The translations under genes and the position numbers were made by a program. Below, one piece after another: positions 33,704 to 43,036 of a stretch of 64,000 bases of DNA (its first letter is position 1; every line of letters starts with the position of its first letter). Source of the stretch: Phyllobacterium myrsinacearum. GTDB lineage: Bacteria > Pseudomonadota > Alphaproteobacteria > Rhizobiales > Rhizobiaceae. Under the pieces are notes generated by a model. That model saw only the letters and a program-made list of their open reading frames with translations. It searched no databases and was not told the DNA's origin. Location of the stretch: positions 1,849,314 to 1,913,313 of the forward strand of contig NZ_JACGXN010000001.1 of assembly GCF_014138285.1 (NCBI RefSeq). Direction: 5' to 3'.

Positions 33704-34735
33704 TCAGCGTTCGGTCAGCTTGAGTTCGATGCGGCGGTTGCGCGAACGCACTTCTGGCGTATCGCCGGGCTCAAGCGGCTGGAACTCGCCAAAGCCTGCG
33801 GCCACCAGACGGTTGGCAGAAACACCGTTGGCGATCAGGAATTTTACCACCGAGATGGCGCGTGCGGCGGAAAGTTCCCAGTTGTCCTTGAACTGGCCCG
33901 TGCCCGAAAGCGCCACGTTGTCCGTATGACCGTCGACACGCAGGACCCAGTTTATCTCGTCAGGGATTTCCTTCTGCAGATCGATCAAGGCCAATGCGAG
34001 CTTCTTCATTTCCTCGCTGCCGGCCTCGTTCAGCACTGCCTGGCCCGATGGGAACAGCACTTCGGACTGGAAGACAAAGCGGTCGCCGACTATGCGGATG
34101 TTTTCGCGGTCGGAGAGGATTTCGCGCAGACGGCCGAAGAAGTCTGAACGGTAACGGTTGAGTTCCTGCACGCGCTGGGCGAGGGCAACATTCAGCCGCT
34201 TGCCGAGATCAGCGATCTTGGTGTTGGATTCCTTGTCCCGGGACTCCGATGCATTGAGGGCTTCTTCCAGCGCACCGATCTGCTTGCGCAGCGCCAGAAT
34301 CTGCTGGTTGAGAATTTCCACCTGCGAAAGGGCGCGGGCGCTCAGCTGCTTTTCGTTCTCCAGGCCGCTGGTGAGTTCGCTGATCTTGCCTTCCGCCGCA
34401 GCACCGGCACCTGCGCCCTGGGACAATACCGCCTGCAGACGGGATTGTTCATTCTGGGCCTTGGTCAGCGAAGCCTGCAGATTGGCAATGGTGTCTTCCA
34501 GATCCTGCTTGTTGCCCTGTTCGAGCGAAAGCATCTGGGTCAGTTCGTTGATCTGGGAATTCAGCCGGTTGAGCACAGCGTCCTTGCCGGTGATTTCCTG
34601 ACTGAGCAGGAACTGCGCCAGAACGAACACTGACAGGAGAAACATGATCGCCAACAGCAGTGTCGACAGCGCGTCGACAAAGCCCGGCCAATAATCCACA
34701 TGCCGGATAGCGCGGCGATTGCGACCGAGCGCCAT
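33704..34735 (-). CDS. MotB/OmpA-like peptidoglycan-binding stator protein
   Basis: 343 residues: a short basic N-terminus, one membrane helix (about 20-44) with a conserved D21 in GFVDALSTLLLAIMF of the type that carries protons in MotB/ExbD/TolR, a long coiled coil (about 50-195, rich in Q, N, E, L heptads), and a C-terminal OmpA domain with VDGHTDNVALSG and RNRRIELKL for peptidoglycan binding. It follows the MotA/ExbB-like gene by 2 nt and should form a proton-driven complex with it. It differs from TolR, encoded 16 kb away, in its long coil and OmpA domain. There are no flagellar genes around it. Confidence 0.85.
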   Translation of the reverse strand: MALGRNRRAIRHVDYWPGFVDALSTLLLAIMFLLSVFVLAQFLLSQEITGKDAVLNRLNSQINELTQMLSLEQGNKQDLEDTIANLQASLTKAQNEQSRLQAVLSQGAGAGAAAEGKISELTSGLENEKQLSARALSQVEILNQQILALRKQIGALEEALNASESRDKESNTKIADLGKRLNVALAQRVQELNRYRSDFFGRLREILSDRENIRIVGDRFVFQSEVLFPSGQAVLNEAGSEEMKKLALALIDLQKEIPDEINWVLRVDGHTDNVALSGTGQFKDNWELSAARAISVVKFLIANGVSANRLVAAGFGEFQPLEPGDTPEVRSRNRRIELKLTER

Positions 34736-34737
34736 TC

Positions 34738-35760
34738 TCAGTTGTCCTTGTTGCGGCTGACCGCATTGCTGAGTTTGGCGAGGGTCTCGCGCATGGATTT
34801 CTGCTCTTCCGCCTGCTTTTCCACCCAGTCTCGCATCAGCTGCTGCTCGGAACGCATGTTCTTGACCAGGCCCTGAATGCCTTCGGCCAAGCTGGCTAAG
34901 GCGGCCGTGGTGCGCTGGCTGGAGCCTCCGGTTTCCTGGATGTTCTGCAGGCGTTCGGACAGCGAGCGCAATTCATCTGTTGTGCCACTGTTGGCGCCAT
35001 CAAGCGCGTGCAGGTCCGAACCAAGATCTGTCACGCTCGACAGCCAGTTTTCCAGTTCGGTGTAAAAACGGTTCTGGGCGCGGCCGGCCTGCAAATCGAG
35101 AAACCCGAGGACAAGGGAGCCGGAAAGGCCAAACAGCGAGGATGAAAAGGCTGTGCCCATACCCTTGAGCGGTGATTGCAGGCCTGCTTTGAGCGCATCG
35201 AGGACACCGTTGGCATCACCCGCGCGCGGATCGAGCGACTGGATCGTCTGGCCAATGGAACCGATAGTTTCGAGCAGGCCCCAGAACGTGCCGAGCAGCC
35301 CGAGAAACACCAGAAGTCCGATGAGGTAGCGCGAGACGTCACGGGTTTCATCGAGACGGGTGGCGATGGAATCGAGCATGGAGCGCATGGCGTTGGTCGA
35401 AAGCGCCATGGATTGGCGTCGTCCGATCAGGGCCCGCATGGGGGCCAGCATGACAGGTTTGGAGTTCGGGTCCGAATTGCCTTCCCGGAAGGAATTTACC
35501 CAGCGAACTTCACGGAAAAGCCGGATGACCTGACCAAATGCCAGGAGAATACCGACGATGAGAACACCGATGATGAGGCCGTTCAGGCCGGGATTGGTGG
35601 TGAAAAACCCTGATATCTGGCGGAAGAGAATGGCGGCCAGAAAGGCGACAATCGCCAGAAAGATCGCCATCGACAGAAGCACAAGCCGCGGGCTGGAGAG
35701 CCTGTAGGGATCATAGTCGTCACCGTCCATGACCCGGCGGGTTGAACTGAAGTCAGCCAT
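34738..35760 (-). CDS. MotA/TolQ/ExbB-like proton channel protein
   Basis: 340 residues: two N-terminal helices (about 25-50 and 58-80), a cytoplasmic loop with VMLAPMRALIGRR, then the conserved pair GLLVFLGLLGTFWGLLETI and MGTAFSSSLFGLSGSLVLGF characteristic of MotA/TolQ/ExbB, and a long C-terminal cytoplasmic helix/coil (about 245-340). ATG 35760 follows GGAG at good distance. The extended tail and the OmpA-domain partner resemble ZorA-ZorB of Zorya defence systems in layout, but no ZorC/D/E-like gene is adjacent and this pair is widespread in alphaproteobacteria, so a housekeeping envelope role is more likely. Confidence 0.85.
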   Translation of the reverse strand: MADFSSTRRVMDGDDYDPYRLSSPRLVLLSMAIFLAIVAFLAAILFRQISGFFTTNPGLNGLIIGVLIVGILLAFGQVIRLFREVRWVNSFREGNSDPNSKPVMLAPMRALIGRRQSMALSTNAMRSMLDSIATRLDETRDVSRYLIGLLVFLGLLGTFWGLLETIGSIGQTIQSLDPRAGDANGVLDALKAGLQSPLKGMGTAFSSSLFGLSGSLVLGFLDLQAGRAQNRFYTELENWLSSVTDLGSDLHALDGANSGTTDELRSLSERLQNIQETGGSSQRTTAALASLAEGIQGLVKNMRSEQQLMRDWVEKQAEEQKSMRETLAKLSNAVSRNKDN

Positions 35761-36002
35761 TACATCGTCTCCGCATTCGTCACACGCCAAGCAACCTCGT
35801 TCGTGTCACTGGACGAACGGAAATCGCACAAACCCAAATCGGTTTATGCGACCCTAACCGAAATCAAGGTTAAAATGGAAGGTGCAATGCGGTTAGCGGA
35901 ACGAATTTGACCTTAGCCAAGCCACGCGAATGTCAGAATCGAACCACGAGAGCCGGATTTATTCTGATTTCGCGCTGCTTCAGCCGCCGGACCGGACAAT
36001 GC

Positions 36003-36794
36003 TCAGATTGGCTTCTTCAATGTCTTCAAAAGCGCACGCTGAATGGCTTCGTTGCCTGCGACAATGAACTTGCTTTCAACAACGTCCTGGCTGCCTTCGA
36101 GATCCGTGACGAAACCACCGGCTTCGCGAACCATGATGATGCCTGCACCCGTATCCCAGGGGGAAAGGCCATCTTCCCAGAAACCGTCAAAGCGGCCCGC
36201 AGCGACTGCTGCCAGATCGAGGGCTGCGGCACCCATGCGGCGAATACCGGAGACTTCGCCCATGACGTTGCGCAACTGCACGAGGTAATCGCCATGATGG
36301 CCGCGGCCAAGGTGCGGCACGCCCGTGCCGATGACGGAATCAACCAGCTTGATACGTCCGGAGACGCGCAGGCGGCGATCATTGAGGAATGCACCGCCGC
36401 CACGTTCTGCCGTATAGAGCTCGTCCATGGCCGGATTGAATATCACGCCTGCAACGATCTGGCCCTGACGCTCCAGTGCAATGGATACTGCAAACATCGG
36501 AATGCCGTGCAGAAAGTTGGTGGTGCCATCGAGCGGGTCAACGAGCCAGCGATGCTGGCCGTCGCTGCCTTCAACCGCGCCGGTTTCTTCCATCAGGAAG
36601 CTGTAGTCAGGACGGGCACGGCGCAGTTCGGTATAGATGATTTCTTCGGCCTTGCGGTCAGCCTGGCTGACGTAGTCGCCAGGGCCCTTGAGCGAGACCT
36701 GCAGATTCTGCACTTCGCCGAAATCGCGCGCCAGGGAGCGGCCAGCCTTCATAGCTGCCTGCACCATTACATTGAGGATCGCTGAACGCGCCAT
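36003..36794 (-). CDS. suhB: Inositol monophosphatase family protein (SuhB-like)
   Basis: 263 residues with the Mg2+-binding motifs DRKAEEIIYTEL, WLVDPLDGTTNFLHG (about residues 82-96) and SPWDTGAGIIMVREAGG. A conserved glutamate (MEETGA) completes the site. It hydrolyses inositol monophosphates and may have the SuhB role in rRNA antitermination. It follows efp by 68 nt on the same strand and may be cotranscribed with it. Confidence 0.93.
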   Translation of the reverse strand: MARSAILNVMVQAAMKAGRSLARDFGEVQNLQVSLKGPGDYVSQADRKAEEIIYTELRRARPDYSFLMEETGAVEGSDGQHRWLVDPLDGTTNFLHGIPMFAVSIALERQGQIVAGVIFNPAMDELYTAERGGGAFLNDRRLRVSGRIKLVDSVIGTGVPHLGRGHHGDYLVQLRNVMGEVSGIRRMGAAALDLAAVAAGRFDGFWEDGLSPWDTGAGIIMVREAGGFVTDLEGSQDVVESKFIVAGNEAIQRALLKTLKKPI

Positions 36795-36862
36795 TTCAGA
36801 TCATTCTCCGTCTGAATTCGTTGATGCGGGCGCCAGTCCATGCGGCGCCCGATATTGCCTGC

Positions 36863-37426
36863 TTAGTCAGCGCGGCGGACGTAGGTCAGTTCGTTGGTGT
36901 CAACGATGATGCGTTCACCCGACGAAATGAACGGTGGAACGAGAACGCGAATGCCGTTTTCGAGCACAGCCGGCTTGTAGGATGAAGCTGCAGTCTGGCC
37001 CTTGACGACCGGGTCAGCCTCGGTGATGGCGAGGGTGACGTAATCCGGCAGGGAAATGCCGATTGGACGTTCGTCGTAAAGTTCAACAGTAACCATCATG
37101 CCGTCCTGCAGGAACGCAGCGCGATCGCCGACGAAATCCTTCTGCAGTTCCAGCTGTTCGTAGCTGGTGGTGTCCATGAAAATCAGCGCTTCGCCCTGTT
37201 CGTAGAGGAAGGAGAAATCCTTCTGCTCGAGGCGAACCTTTTCAACGGTTTCAGCGGCGCGGAAGCGCTCGTTGAGCTTTGTGCCGTTGAGGAGGTTCTT
37301 CAGTTCGACCTGATTGTAGGCGCCGCCCTTGCCGGGCTTGACTGCGTTCGTTCTGACGGCGACCCAAAGGCTGCCATCATGCTCGATCACATTGCCAGGA
37401 CGGATTTCATTACCGTTGATTTTCAT
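36863..37426 (-). CDS. efp: Translation elongation factor P
   Basis: 187 residues, three beta-barrel domains. The modification-site loop reads [12 protein letters not shown] with K33 at the tip, so it is of the beta-lysylation (EpmA/EpmB) type and not the arginine-rhamnosylated type. Further family features are [17 protein letters not shown] and the C-terminal [16 protein letters not shown]. The start [12 protein letters not shown] at 37426 matches other EF-P; the extra upstream codons are not conserved. It relieves ribosome stalling at polyproline. Confidence 0.96.
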   Translation of the reverse strand: MKINGNEIRPGNVIEHDGSLWVAVRTNAVKPGKGGAYNQVELKNLLNGTKLNERFRAAETVEKVRLEQKDFSFLYEQGEALIFMDTTSYEQLELQKDFVGDRAAFLQDGMMVTVELYDERPIGISLPDYVTLAITEADPVVKGQTAASSYKPAVLENGIRVLVPPFISSGERIIVDTNELTYVRRAD

Positions 37427-37532
37427 TTGTTTATCCGGATTGCTGTTGAGAACCGGGCGCCGACGTGTCGGCGGCAGCCGATATTGGGGCCTCCAAGACC
37501 ACAAAATCGCGCGATAGGCAAGAGAAAGCGCA

Positions 37533-37557
37533 AAAAGAGCCGGTTAAGGCTCTTTTC
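37533..37557 (-). terminator. Terminator of the M20 amidohydrolase gene
   Basis: On the minus strand AAAAGAGCC-TTAACC-GGCTCTTTTT, about 20 nt after the amidohydrolase stop and upstream of efp. Confidence 0.85.
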
Positions 37558-37575
37558 ACTGATACGACCACATGA

Positions 37576-38739
37576 TTATGCGGCGAGCGCCGTTTCCGCC
37601 ACGGAAACCCAATAGCTGATGCCGTAGGGGATGGCATCATCATTGAAATCATAGGCCGAATTGTGCAGGGCGGCCGTGTCGCCATTGCCAAGGAAAATGA
37701 AGGCGCCAGGGCGCTTTTCCAGCATGTAGGAAAAATCCTCGGCACCCATCACAGGCGGCATACTGGTGTTTACAGCGCTGTCACCGGCGATCAGCTGTGC
37801 GACGCCTGTGGCAAAATCCGTCTCGCGGTCATGGTTGAATGTGACGGGATAGCCCTGATCATATTTGACCTCGGCCCTGCCGCCAAAAACCGCAGCTGTC
37901 GCTTCGGCCACTTCGGTTACGCGTTTGCGGGCGAATTCACGTACTTCGGGCATGAGGGTGCGCACAGTACCCGACAGCGTCACGCTGTTCGGAATGACGT
38001 TGGTCGCATCACCTCCGTGAATCATGGCCACAGAAATGACGAGGGACTTGAGCGGATCGAGTTCGCGCGACACGAGCGATTGCAGGGCAAGCACCGTGTG
38101 CGCGGACATGACGACGGGATCGACCGTGGTATGCGGCTTGGCTGCGTGACCGCCGCGGCCGACGACCTTGATCTCGAATTCGTCCGTCGCCGCCATGATG
38201 GAGCCTTTGCGCAGGGCAAACTGGCCAACGGGCAGACCCGGCGCATTGTGCATGCCATAGACTTCCTTGATGGCGAACCGGTCCATCAACCCGTCATTGA
38301 TCATGGCCAGCGCTCCGGCGCCGCCTTCTTCAGCCGGCTGGAAGATGACGGCCACCGAACCGCGGAAATTGCGGGTTTCAGCGAGATACTGCGCCGCACC
38401 GAGGAGCATGGCAGTGTGGCCATCGTGACCGCAGGCATGCATTTTACCTGCCGTCTTCGAAGCCCATGGCTTGCCGCTAGCTTCAACGATCGGCAAGGCG
38501 TCCATATCGGCGCGCAGGCCGATTACAGGTCCGTCGCCGTGACGGCCTTGGATGATACCCACCACACCGGTCTTGCCAATACCTGTTTCTATCGTATCGC
38601 AACCGAACGACTGAAGTTTTTCAGCAACAAACCTTGCTGTTTCATGCACGTCGTAAAGGATTTCCGGGTTTTCATGCAGATGCCGGCGCCATTCGGCGAC
38701 ACTCGGTTGCATTTCATGGGCTCGGTTAATCAACGGCAT
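37576..38739 (-). CDS. M20-family amidohydrolase (hippurate hydrolase/aminoacylase type)
   Basis: 387 residues. Metal-binding and catalytic features are GLRADMDALPI (about residues 75-85), KMHACGHDGHTAMLLGAA, FQPAEEGGAGA and the late MGAEDFSYML. The WRRHLHENPEILYDVHET opening is typical of the IAA-amino-acid/hippurate hydrolase subgroup, which cleaves N-acyl amino acids. It is followed by its own terminator and appears monocistronic. The acyl-amino-acid substrate is not known. Confidence 0.92.
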   Translation of the reverse strand: MPLINRAHEMQPSVAEWRRHLHENPEILYDVHETARFVAEKLQSFGCDTIETGIGKTGVVGIIQGRHGDGPVIGLRADMDALPIVEASGKPWASKTAGKMHACGHDGHTAMLLGAAQYLAETRNFRGSVAVIFQPAEEGGAGALAMINDGLMDRFAIKEVYGMHNAPGLPVGQFALRKGSIMAATDEFEIKVVGRGGHAAKPHTTVDPVVMSAHTVLALQSLVSRELDPLKSLVISVAMIHGGDATNVIPNSVTLSGTVRTLMPEVREFARKRVTEVAEATAAVFGGRAEVKYDQGYPVTFNHDRETDFATGVAQLIAGDSAVNTSMPPVMGAEDFSYMLEKRPGAFIFLGNGDTAALHNSAYDFNDDAIPYGISYWVSVAETALAA

Positions 38740-38773
38740 TCTACATTTCCCACTTCTGGTTTGTCGTTGCGGT

Positions 38774-39877
38774 TCACCGCAACCTGTTGGCTTCCGTCAG
38801 AGCGGCCTTCATCTGGTCATCGTCGAGGCCGTCCATAAAAGAATCAAGTTCGGGATCGGTCAGCCCCGCGCGTCTGGCAACCATGTACCAGGCCGCGGCC
38901 TTGACGGAATCACCTTCAACCCCGAGGCCCTGATAGTAAAGCTTGGCGAGTTGCGCCTGTGCTGCGACATTACCGCCAACCGCCGCGCGCAAGGTCCAGC
39001 CGAAACCCGATACATAATCACGCGGACCGCCACGCCCTTCGACCAGCCAGCGGCCAAGATCGAGCTGCGCCGTGTCATAACCGCGGTTTGCCGCCTTGAT
39101 AAGATATCCGCGGGCCTTCACATCATCACGCGGAACAGCCAGCGTGCCATTGGCGAGAATCTGACTGACCGCATATTCCCCGTCGGGGAGCCCTTGCGCT
39201 GCCGCTTTCAGGAACCATGGATAGGCATTTTCGAGGCCCAACGCGCCCGGGTGCTCCTGCATAAGTATCTGGCCATAATTGAACTGTGCCCTCGCATTGC
39301 CGCCATCGGCTGCTGCCTTCATCAGGGTTTTGGCCCTGGCAGGGTCCTTGGATGCATATTTGCCCTGGAGCAGAATTGCGCCGTAACGGAACTGCGCTTC
39401 GGGAACGCCCTGCTCGGCTGCCTTGCCGTACCATTTTGCCGACTCAACCAGATTGACGGGTACGCCCAGCCCGCGCGCGAGCATATCGGCGATGAGCACC
39501 TGTGCCGCACCGTCACCGCTTTCGGCGCGGGGCAGGGCAAGATTATAAGCGGTCTTGTAAAGACCGCGCTGATAGGCACCGAATGCCTCATCGACAGGCG
39601 CTTTGCCGAAGCGTGTCGGATTGACAATGTCGAGGGTCGGATCACTCGCCAGCTTCGGCTTGTCCTGCTTCGGGGTGGTTTGCGGTGCTTCAAGCTGTTG
39701 CGGCGCATCAGTGGGCACCGAGGTCAACGGCGGCGCATGATTGACGGCGGGGGCAGCCGGTGTTTCAGTGGCCGTCGGTGCCGTTGTAGTCTGGGCAGCA
39801 ACCCCATGCGTCAAAACCGGGAAGGCTGCCAGCACTGCCGCAACGGCGCAAACGAGATTTCCTGATTTTGCTCCCAT
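38774..39877 (-). CDS. Exported Sel1/TPR-repeat protein
   Basis: 367 residues: a signal peptide (NLVCAVAAVLAAFPVLTHGVAA), a proline/threonine/alanine-rich spacer to about residue 90, then about six Sel1-like repeats, for example AAQVLIADMLARGLG, SAKWYGKAAEQGVPEAQFRYG, and ARAQFNYGQILMQ. I chose ATG 39877 after GAGGAC, 4 nt past the stop of the ThiE-like gene; the open frame continues upstream through that gene and is not coding there. Sel1 repeats mediate protein contacts; envelope-located members in Rhizobiales are often tied to exopolysaccharide or stress, here unproven. Confidence 0.85.
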   Translation of the reverse strand: MGAKSGNLVCAVAAVLAAFPVLTHGVAAQTTTAPTATETPAAPAVNHAPPLTSVPTDAPQQLEAPQTTPKQDKPKLASDPTLDIVNPTRFGKAPVDEAFGAYQRGLYKTAYNLALPRAESGDGAAQVLIADMLARGLGVPVNLVESAKWYGKAAEQGVPEAQFRYGAILLQGKYASKDPARAKTLMKAAADGGNARAQFNYGQILMQEHPGALGLENAYPWFLKAAAQGLPDGEYAVSQILANGTLAVPRDDVKARGYLIKAANRGYDTAQLDLGRWLVEGRGGPRDYVSGFGWTLRAAVGGNVAAQAQLAKLYYQGLGVEGDSVKAAAWYMVARRAGLTDPELDSFMDGLDDDQMKAALTEANRLR

Positions 39878-39881
39878 GGGC

Positions 39882-40538
39882 CTAGTCCTCAAATCGCGGT
39901 GCGTGCTCGTCGAGGAGCCGGTTCGCTTCCTTGATGGCTTCTGCCGGTTTGTCATGGCTGAAAACAGCGGCGCCGAGGGCGATGAATTCCGCACCGGTGG
40001 CGGCGGCGTCTGTAATACTTTCAAGTGTATTGCCAGCCTGAACAATACAGGGAATCTCGATCATCGATGCCCACCAATCGGCAAGTTCGACATTGCGCGG
40101 GTGGGCTTCCGGTGTTGTGTCCGCGCCAATCTTGCCGAAAAGGACGTAATCAGGCTGGGCTTCACCAATTTCGAGGGCGGTGTGGCGATTCTTGATATTG
40201 CCGGTACCGACAATGAGCTTGGGCGAGAACCGCTGGACGTTGGCAGCAAGGTCGCTGGCCGAGCCTTCCATGTGCAGGCCGTCAGCCTTTACCCGGCCCG
40301 CAACCTGTGTGTTTCCAACAATGATGGCCGCCGCTCCAGCACCCTGGATGATCGGAACAGCAGCTTCAGCCATGTTCTGGAACAAGGTTTCGTCGGTCTC
40401 GTAGGGAGGCAGGAGTACAGAAGCGACATCGCCGCCTGACAGGGCGTCGGTGAGTTTCCGGGCCAGTTCGTCTGTTGTCGCAGCGGGAGGTGCGATCAGA
40501 ACGATACGGCAGCGTTGGGGTGTCTGTTCATTATTCAT
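39882..40538 (-). CDS. ThiE/TenI-like protein (atypical thiamine phosphate synthase)
   Basis: 218 residues with the TIM-barrel layout of thiamine phosphate synthase: VGNTQVAGRVKADGLHMEG (about residues 75-93), then VGTGNIKNRHTALEIGEAQPDYVLFGKIG and ITDAAATGAEFIALGAAVF. The usual FGP-x-F-x-T-x-TK motif reads FGKIGADTTPEAHPRN, so the phosphate- and pyrophosphate-binding loop is altered. No other thiamine genes are near. It may be a true synthase of a divergent branch or a TenI-like relative. ATG 40538 is preferred over TTG 40547. Probably cotranscribed with the Sel1 gene. Confidence 0.75.
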   Translation of the reverse strand: MNNEQTPQRCRIVLIAPPAATTDELARKLTDALSGGDVASVLLPPYETDETLFQNMAEAAVPIIQGAGAAAIIVGNTQVAGRVKADGLHMEGSASDLAANVQRFSPKLIVGTGNIKNRHTALEIGEAQPDYVLFGKIGADTTPEAHPRNVELADWWASMIEIPCIVQAGNTLESITDAAATGAEFIALGAAVFSHDKPAEAIKEANRLLDEHAPRFED

Positions 40539-40774
40539 CGGCTGCAACCTTACAATCGTTCTCTATAGAATGGGCAATCGTGATGGAATTCGGGCATAGA
40601 GGATGGCTGTGCATTTGAACAGCCTTTTCGATGTCCCAAGCCATCATACCCTGTTGCATATTAGTCTTACGACGTAATTACTTAGTAGCAAACAGGTGGT
40701 TGTGGCCAAAAAGCATTTTTCAAGTGCCGATGTGATCAGTTAAGGATGGTGGACCCTCCTTGCGGATCTCCATC

Positions 40775-41542
40775 ATGCACGATCTCCTGTTGAACCCATG
40801 GTTCTATGCTGCCGCTGTTCCGGCTACGATTCTGATCGGACTGTCGAAAGGCGGGCTTGGCGGTGCCATGGGGCAGGTCGGTGTGCCGTTGATGGCGCTG
40901 GTCATGCCACCGGTGCAAGCAGCTGCCATCATGTTGCCGATCCTCATTATCATGGACGCGGCCAGCCTGTGGAGCTGGCGCGGCTATCGTGACACGAAGG
41001 CGCTGAAGTTGATGCTGCCGGGCGGATTGCTCGGTGTTGGGATCGGCTGGCTGACTGCATCGGTTGTCACCGATGACATGGTCAAACTCATCGTCGGTGC
41101 CGTCGCGATCATCTTTTTTGCGCGCTATATTTTTACAAGTGCCGCCAGGCGCGCAGCAGCGCAACCGCACAATGCGGCTGCCGCAACCTTCTGGTCAACC
41201 ATCGCCGGGTTCACAAGTTTTGTCGCCCATGCGGGCGGCCCGCCCTATCAGGTCTATGCGCTGCCATTGCGTCAGGATCCGAAGGTTTATAACGGTACGA
41301 GCGTGATTTTTTTCGCGATTATCAATGCGGTGAAAGTCATTCCTTATTTTGCTTTGGGCCAGTTCGACGCTGAGAATCTCAAGGCTGCTGCGGTTCTGGT
41401 GCCTATAGCACCGCTCGCAACTTTTGCGGGTGCATGGATTGTAAAACGCATGCGTCCCGAAGTGTTCTATCCCTTCATGTATATCATGATCCTATTGATG
41501 GGATTGAAGCTTTCGTACGATGGAATAGCCGCGTTGTTATAA
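40775..41542 (+). CDS. TauE/SafE-family anion exporter
   Basis: 255 residues, about eight transmembrane helices, with the repeated family motifs LIGLSKGGLGGAMGQVGVPLMAL in the first helices (split: IGLSKGGLGGAMGQVGVP) and SFVAHAGGPPYQVYALP in the second half. Members export or import sulfite, sulfoacetate or related organosulfonates. ATG 40775 is 15 nt inside the longest frame; neither start has a strong ribosome binding site. The gene is divergent from the ThiE-like gene and stands alone. Confidence 0.88.
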   Translation: MHDLLLNPWFYAAAVPATILIGLSKGGLGGAMGQVGVPLMALVMPPVQAAAIMLPILIIMDAASLWSWRGYRDTKALKLMLPGGLLGVGIGWLTASVVTDDMVKLIVGAVAIIFFARYIFTSAARRAAAQPHNAAAATFWSTIAGFTSFVAHAGGPPYQVYALPLRQDPKVYNGTSVIFFAIINAVKVIPYFALGQFDAENLKAAAVLVPIAPLATFAGAWIVKRMRPEVFYPFMYIMILLMGLKLSYDGIAALL

Positions 41543-41680
41543 TTATGAACGAAAGTTGATCGACCGAATCGCAACTTTCGGACTATGTAAACATTATCAA
41601 TCGCAACCGTCGAAGATCACTCCCACAAGGGGCCGGGAGTGCTGTGATTGAATCTTGCATGACAGGAATTGGTGAATGCT

Positions 41681-42898
41681 ATGACACAGACACAGCTCAA
41701 ACAGCGGGATACCCGCATCGATGTTTTCCGGGCTCTGGCACTGCTGACGATCTTCATCAACCACGTGCCGGGAACCGTTTTCGAACATCTTACCCATAAG
41801 AACCTTGGGTTTTCCGATTCAGCCGAGGCTTTCGTGCTGATATCAGGCATTGCCGTCGGACTGGCCTATGGTCCCAGGTTTGAAGCGGGCAATCGCTTCC
41901 TGTTGACGCTGAAAGCGTGGCGCCGCGCCGCGACGCTGTACAGCGCGCATATTCTGACGACGGTGGCGACACTGGCCATCTTCTGTGCTGCCGGCATCTA
42001 TCTCCAAAGGCCGGAATTCATGTCCTACATCAATATCGGGCCATTGATGGATCAGCCCGCCAAGGCGCTGATCGGGCTTGCGACGATGGGACATCAGCTC
42101 GGCTACAACAATATCCTGTCGATGTACGGCGTGCTGCTGCTTATGCTGCCGCTCTTCCTGTTCATGGCCAATATCAGCCTGTCGGCCATGGTCGGGTTTT
42201 CCGGCCTGTTGTGGCTTGTATCCGGTGTTTACCAGATTGCGCCGCCGAACTATCCGACTGACGGTGTGTGGTTTCTCAATCCGCTGTCGTGGCAGTTCCT
42301 GTTCGTTATCGGTATTGCAGGCGTGATGCATGTGCGCCGTGGCGGTCAGATTGCGTTCAATAAATATCTGTTCGGATTTTCCGTGGGTTACATCCTGCTT
42401 GCACTGATCTGGGTACGGGTGCCGCTTTGGGGTATCGATACATCCATGGGCCTGCCCATGGTGGTCACCGGCTTTGACAAGACCTTCCTGTCGCTGACCC
42501 GTCTCGCCCACGTTCTGGCATTGGCCTATGTGATTGTTTCGGTTCCAGCCATTTCGAATCTGGCGCGGACGCCGGAAGATCATCCGTTGGCCATTCTGGG
42601 CAAGCATTCGCTGCCCGTCTTCATTGCCGGGACAATTCTCGCCATGGTGGCGCAGATCGTCAAGGTGATGAACCCCGGCGATGTGCTTGATGACACGCTT
42701 CTGATCGCCAGCGGAATCATGGCGCAGTTTGCGCTCGCCTATTATCTGGAATGGCTGCCGAGCATCGGTTGGGGCAAGCGTCCGGCACAGGCCCCGCAAC
42801 AGGCAAAATCGAAACTCGTCGTGGCTGGCAGGCCGGTCCATGGCGCATCGATGAATTCGGGCATGAAATCCGGAACCGCCAAGTCAGCTGTTTCCTGA
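41681..42898 (+). CDS. opgC: OpgC-domain membrane protein
   Basis: 405 residues with about ten membrane helices. The N-terminal TRIDVFRALALLTIFINHVPG block with a conserved histidine in the first helix is the OpgC signature (acyltransferase-3 related). OpgC proteins succinylate osmoregulated periplasmic glucans, which in Brucella and relatives are cyclic beta-1,2-glucans. The synthase genes are not in this window. The C-terminal 35 residues are polar and low in complexity. The start could also be GTG 41672. A strong terminator follows. Confidence 0.88.
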   Translation: MTQTQLKQRDTRIDVFRALALLTIFINHVPGTVFEHLTHKNLGFSDSAEAFVLISGIAVGLAYGPRFEAGNRFLLTLKAWRRAATLYSAHILTTVATLAIFCAAGIYLQRPEFMSYINIGPLMDQPAKALIGLATMGHQLGYNNILSMYGVLLLMLPLFLFMANISLSAMVGFSGLLWLVSGVYQIAPPNYPTDGVWFLNPLSWQFLFVIGIAGVMHVRRGGQIAFNKYLFGFSVGYILLALIWVRVPLWGIDTSMGLPMVVTGFDKTFLSLTRLAHVLALAYVIVSVPAISNLARTPEDHPLAILGKHSLPVFIAGTILAMVAQIVKVMNPGDVLDDTLLIASGIMAQFALAYYLEWLPSIGWGKRPAQAPQQAKSKLVVAGRPVHGASMNSGMKSGTAKSAVS

Positions 42899-42924
42899 TT
42901 GACCCTTTGACTTGCCGGACTATT

Positions 42925-42957
42925 GGCCCGTCCTGATTTTCAGGACGGGCCTTTTAT
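42925..42957 (+). terminator. Terminator of opgC
   Basis: GGCCCGTCCTGA-TTT-TCAGGACGGGCC followed by TTTTATTT. The 12-bp stem is perfect. Confidence 0.95.
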
Positions 42958-43036
42958 TTGAGCGCGCGAAAAACCGTTAGCCATCATTTGCCGCGTTGGT
43001 CTAAGCTTTCATCATGCAATGCTTTGGGAGGCGTGT

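Noticed and set aside
34738-35760. Zorya antiphage system
   Set aside because: Only the two stator-like genes are present; no ZorC, ZorD or ZorE-like gene adjoins, and flanking genes are housekeeping.
37663-38838. 391-codon plus-strand open frame
   Set aside because: Antisense to the M20 amidohydrolase, whose metal-binding motifs are intact.
41843-42841. 332-codon minus-strand open frame
   Set aside because: Antisense to opgC; histidine- and glutamine-rich sequence typical of shadow frames.
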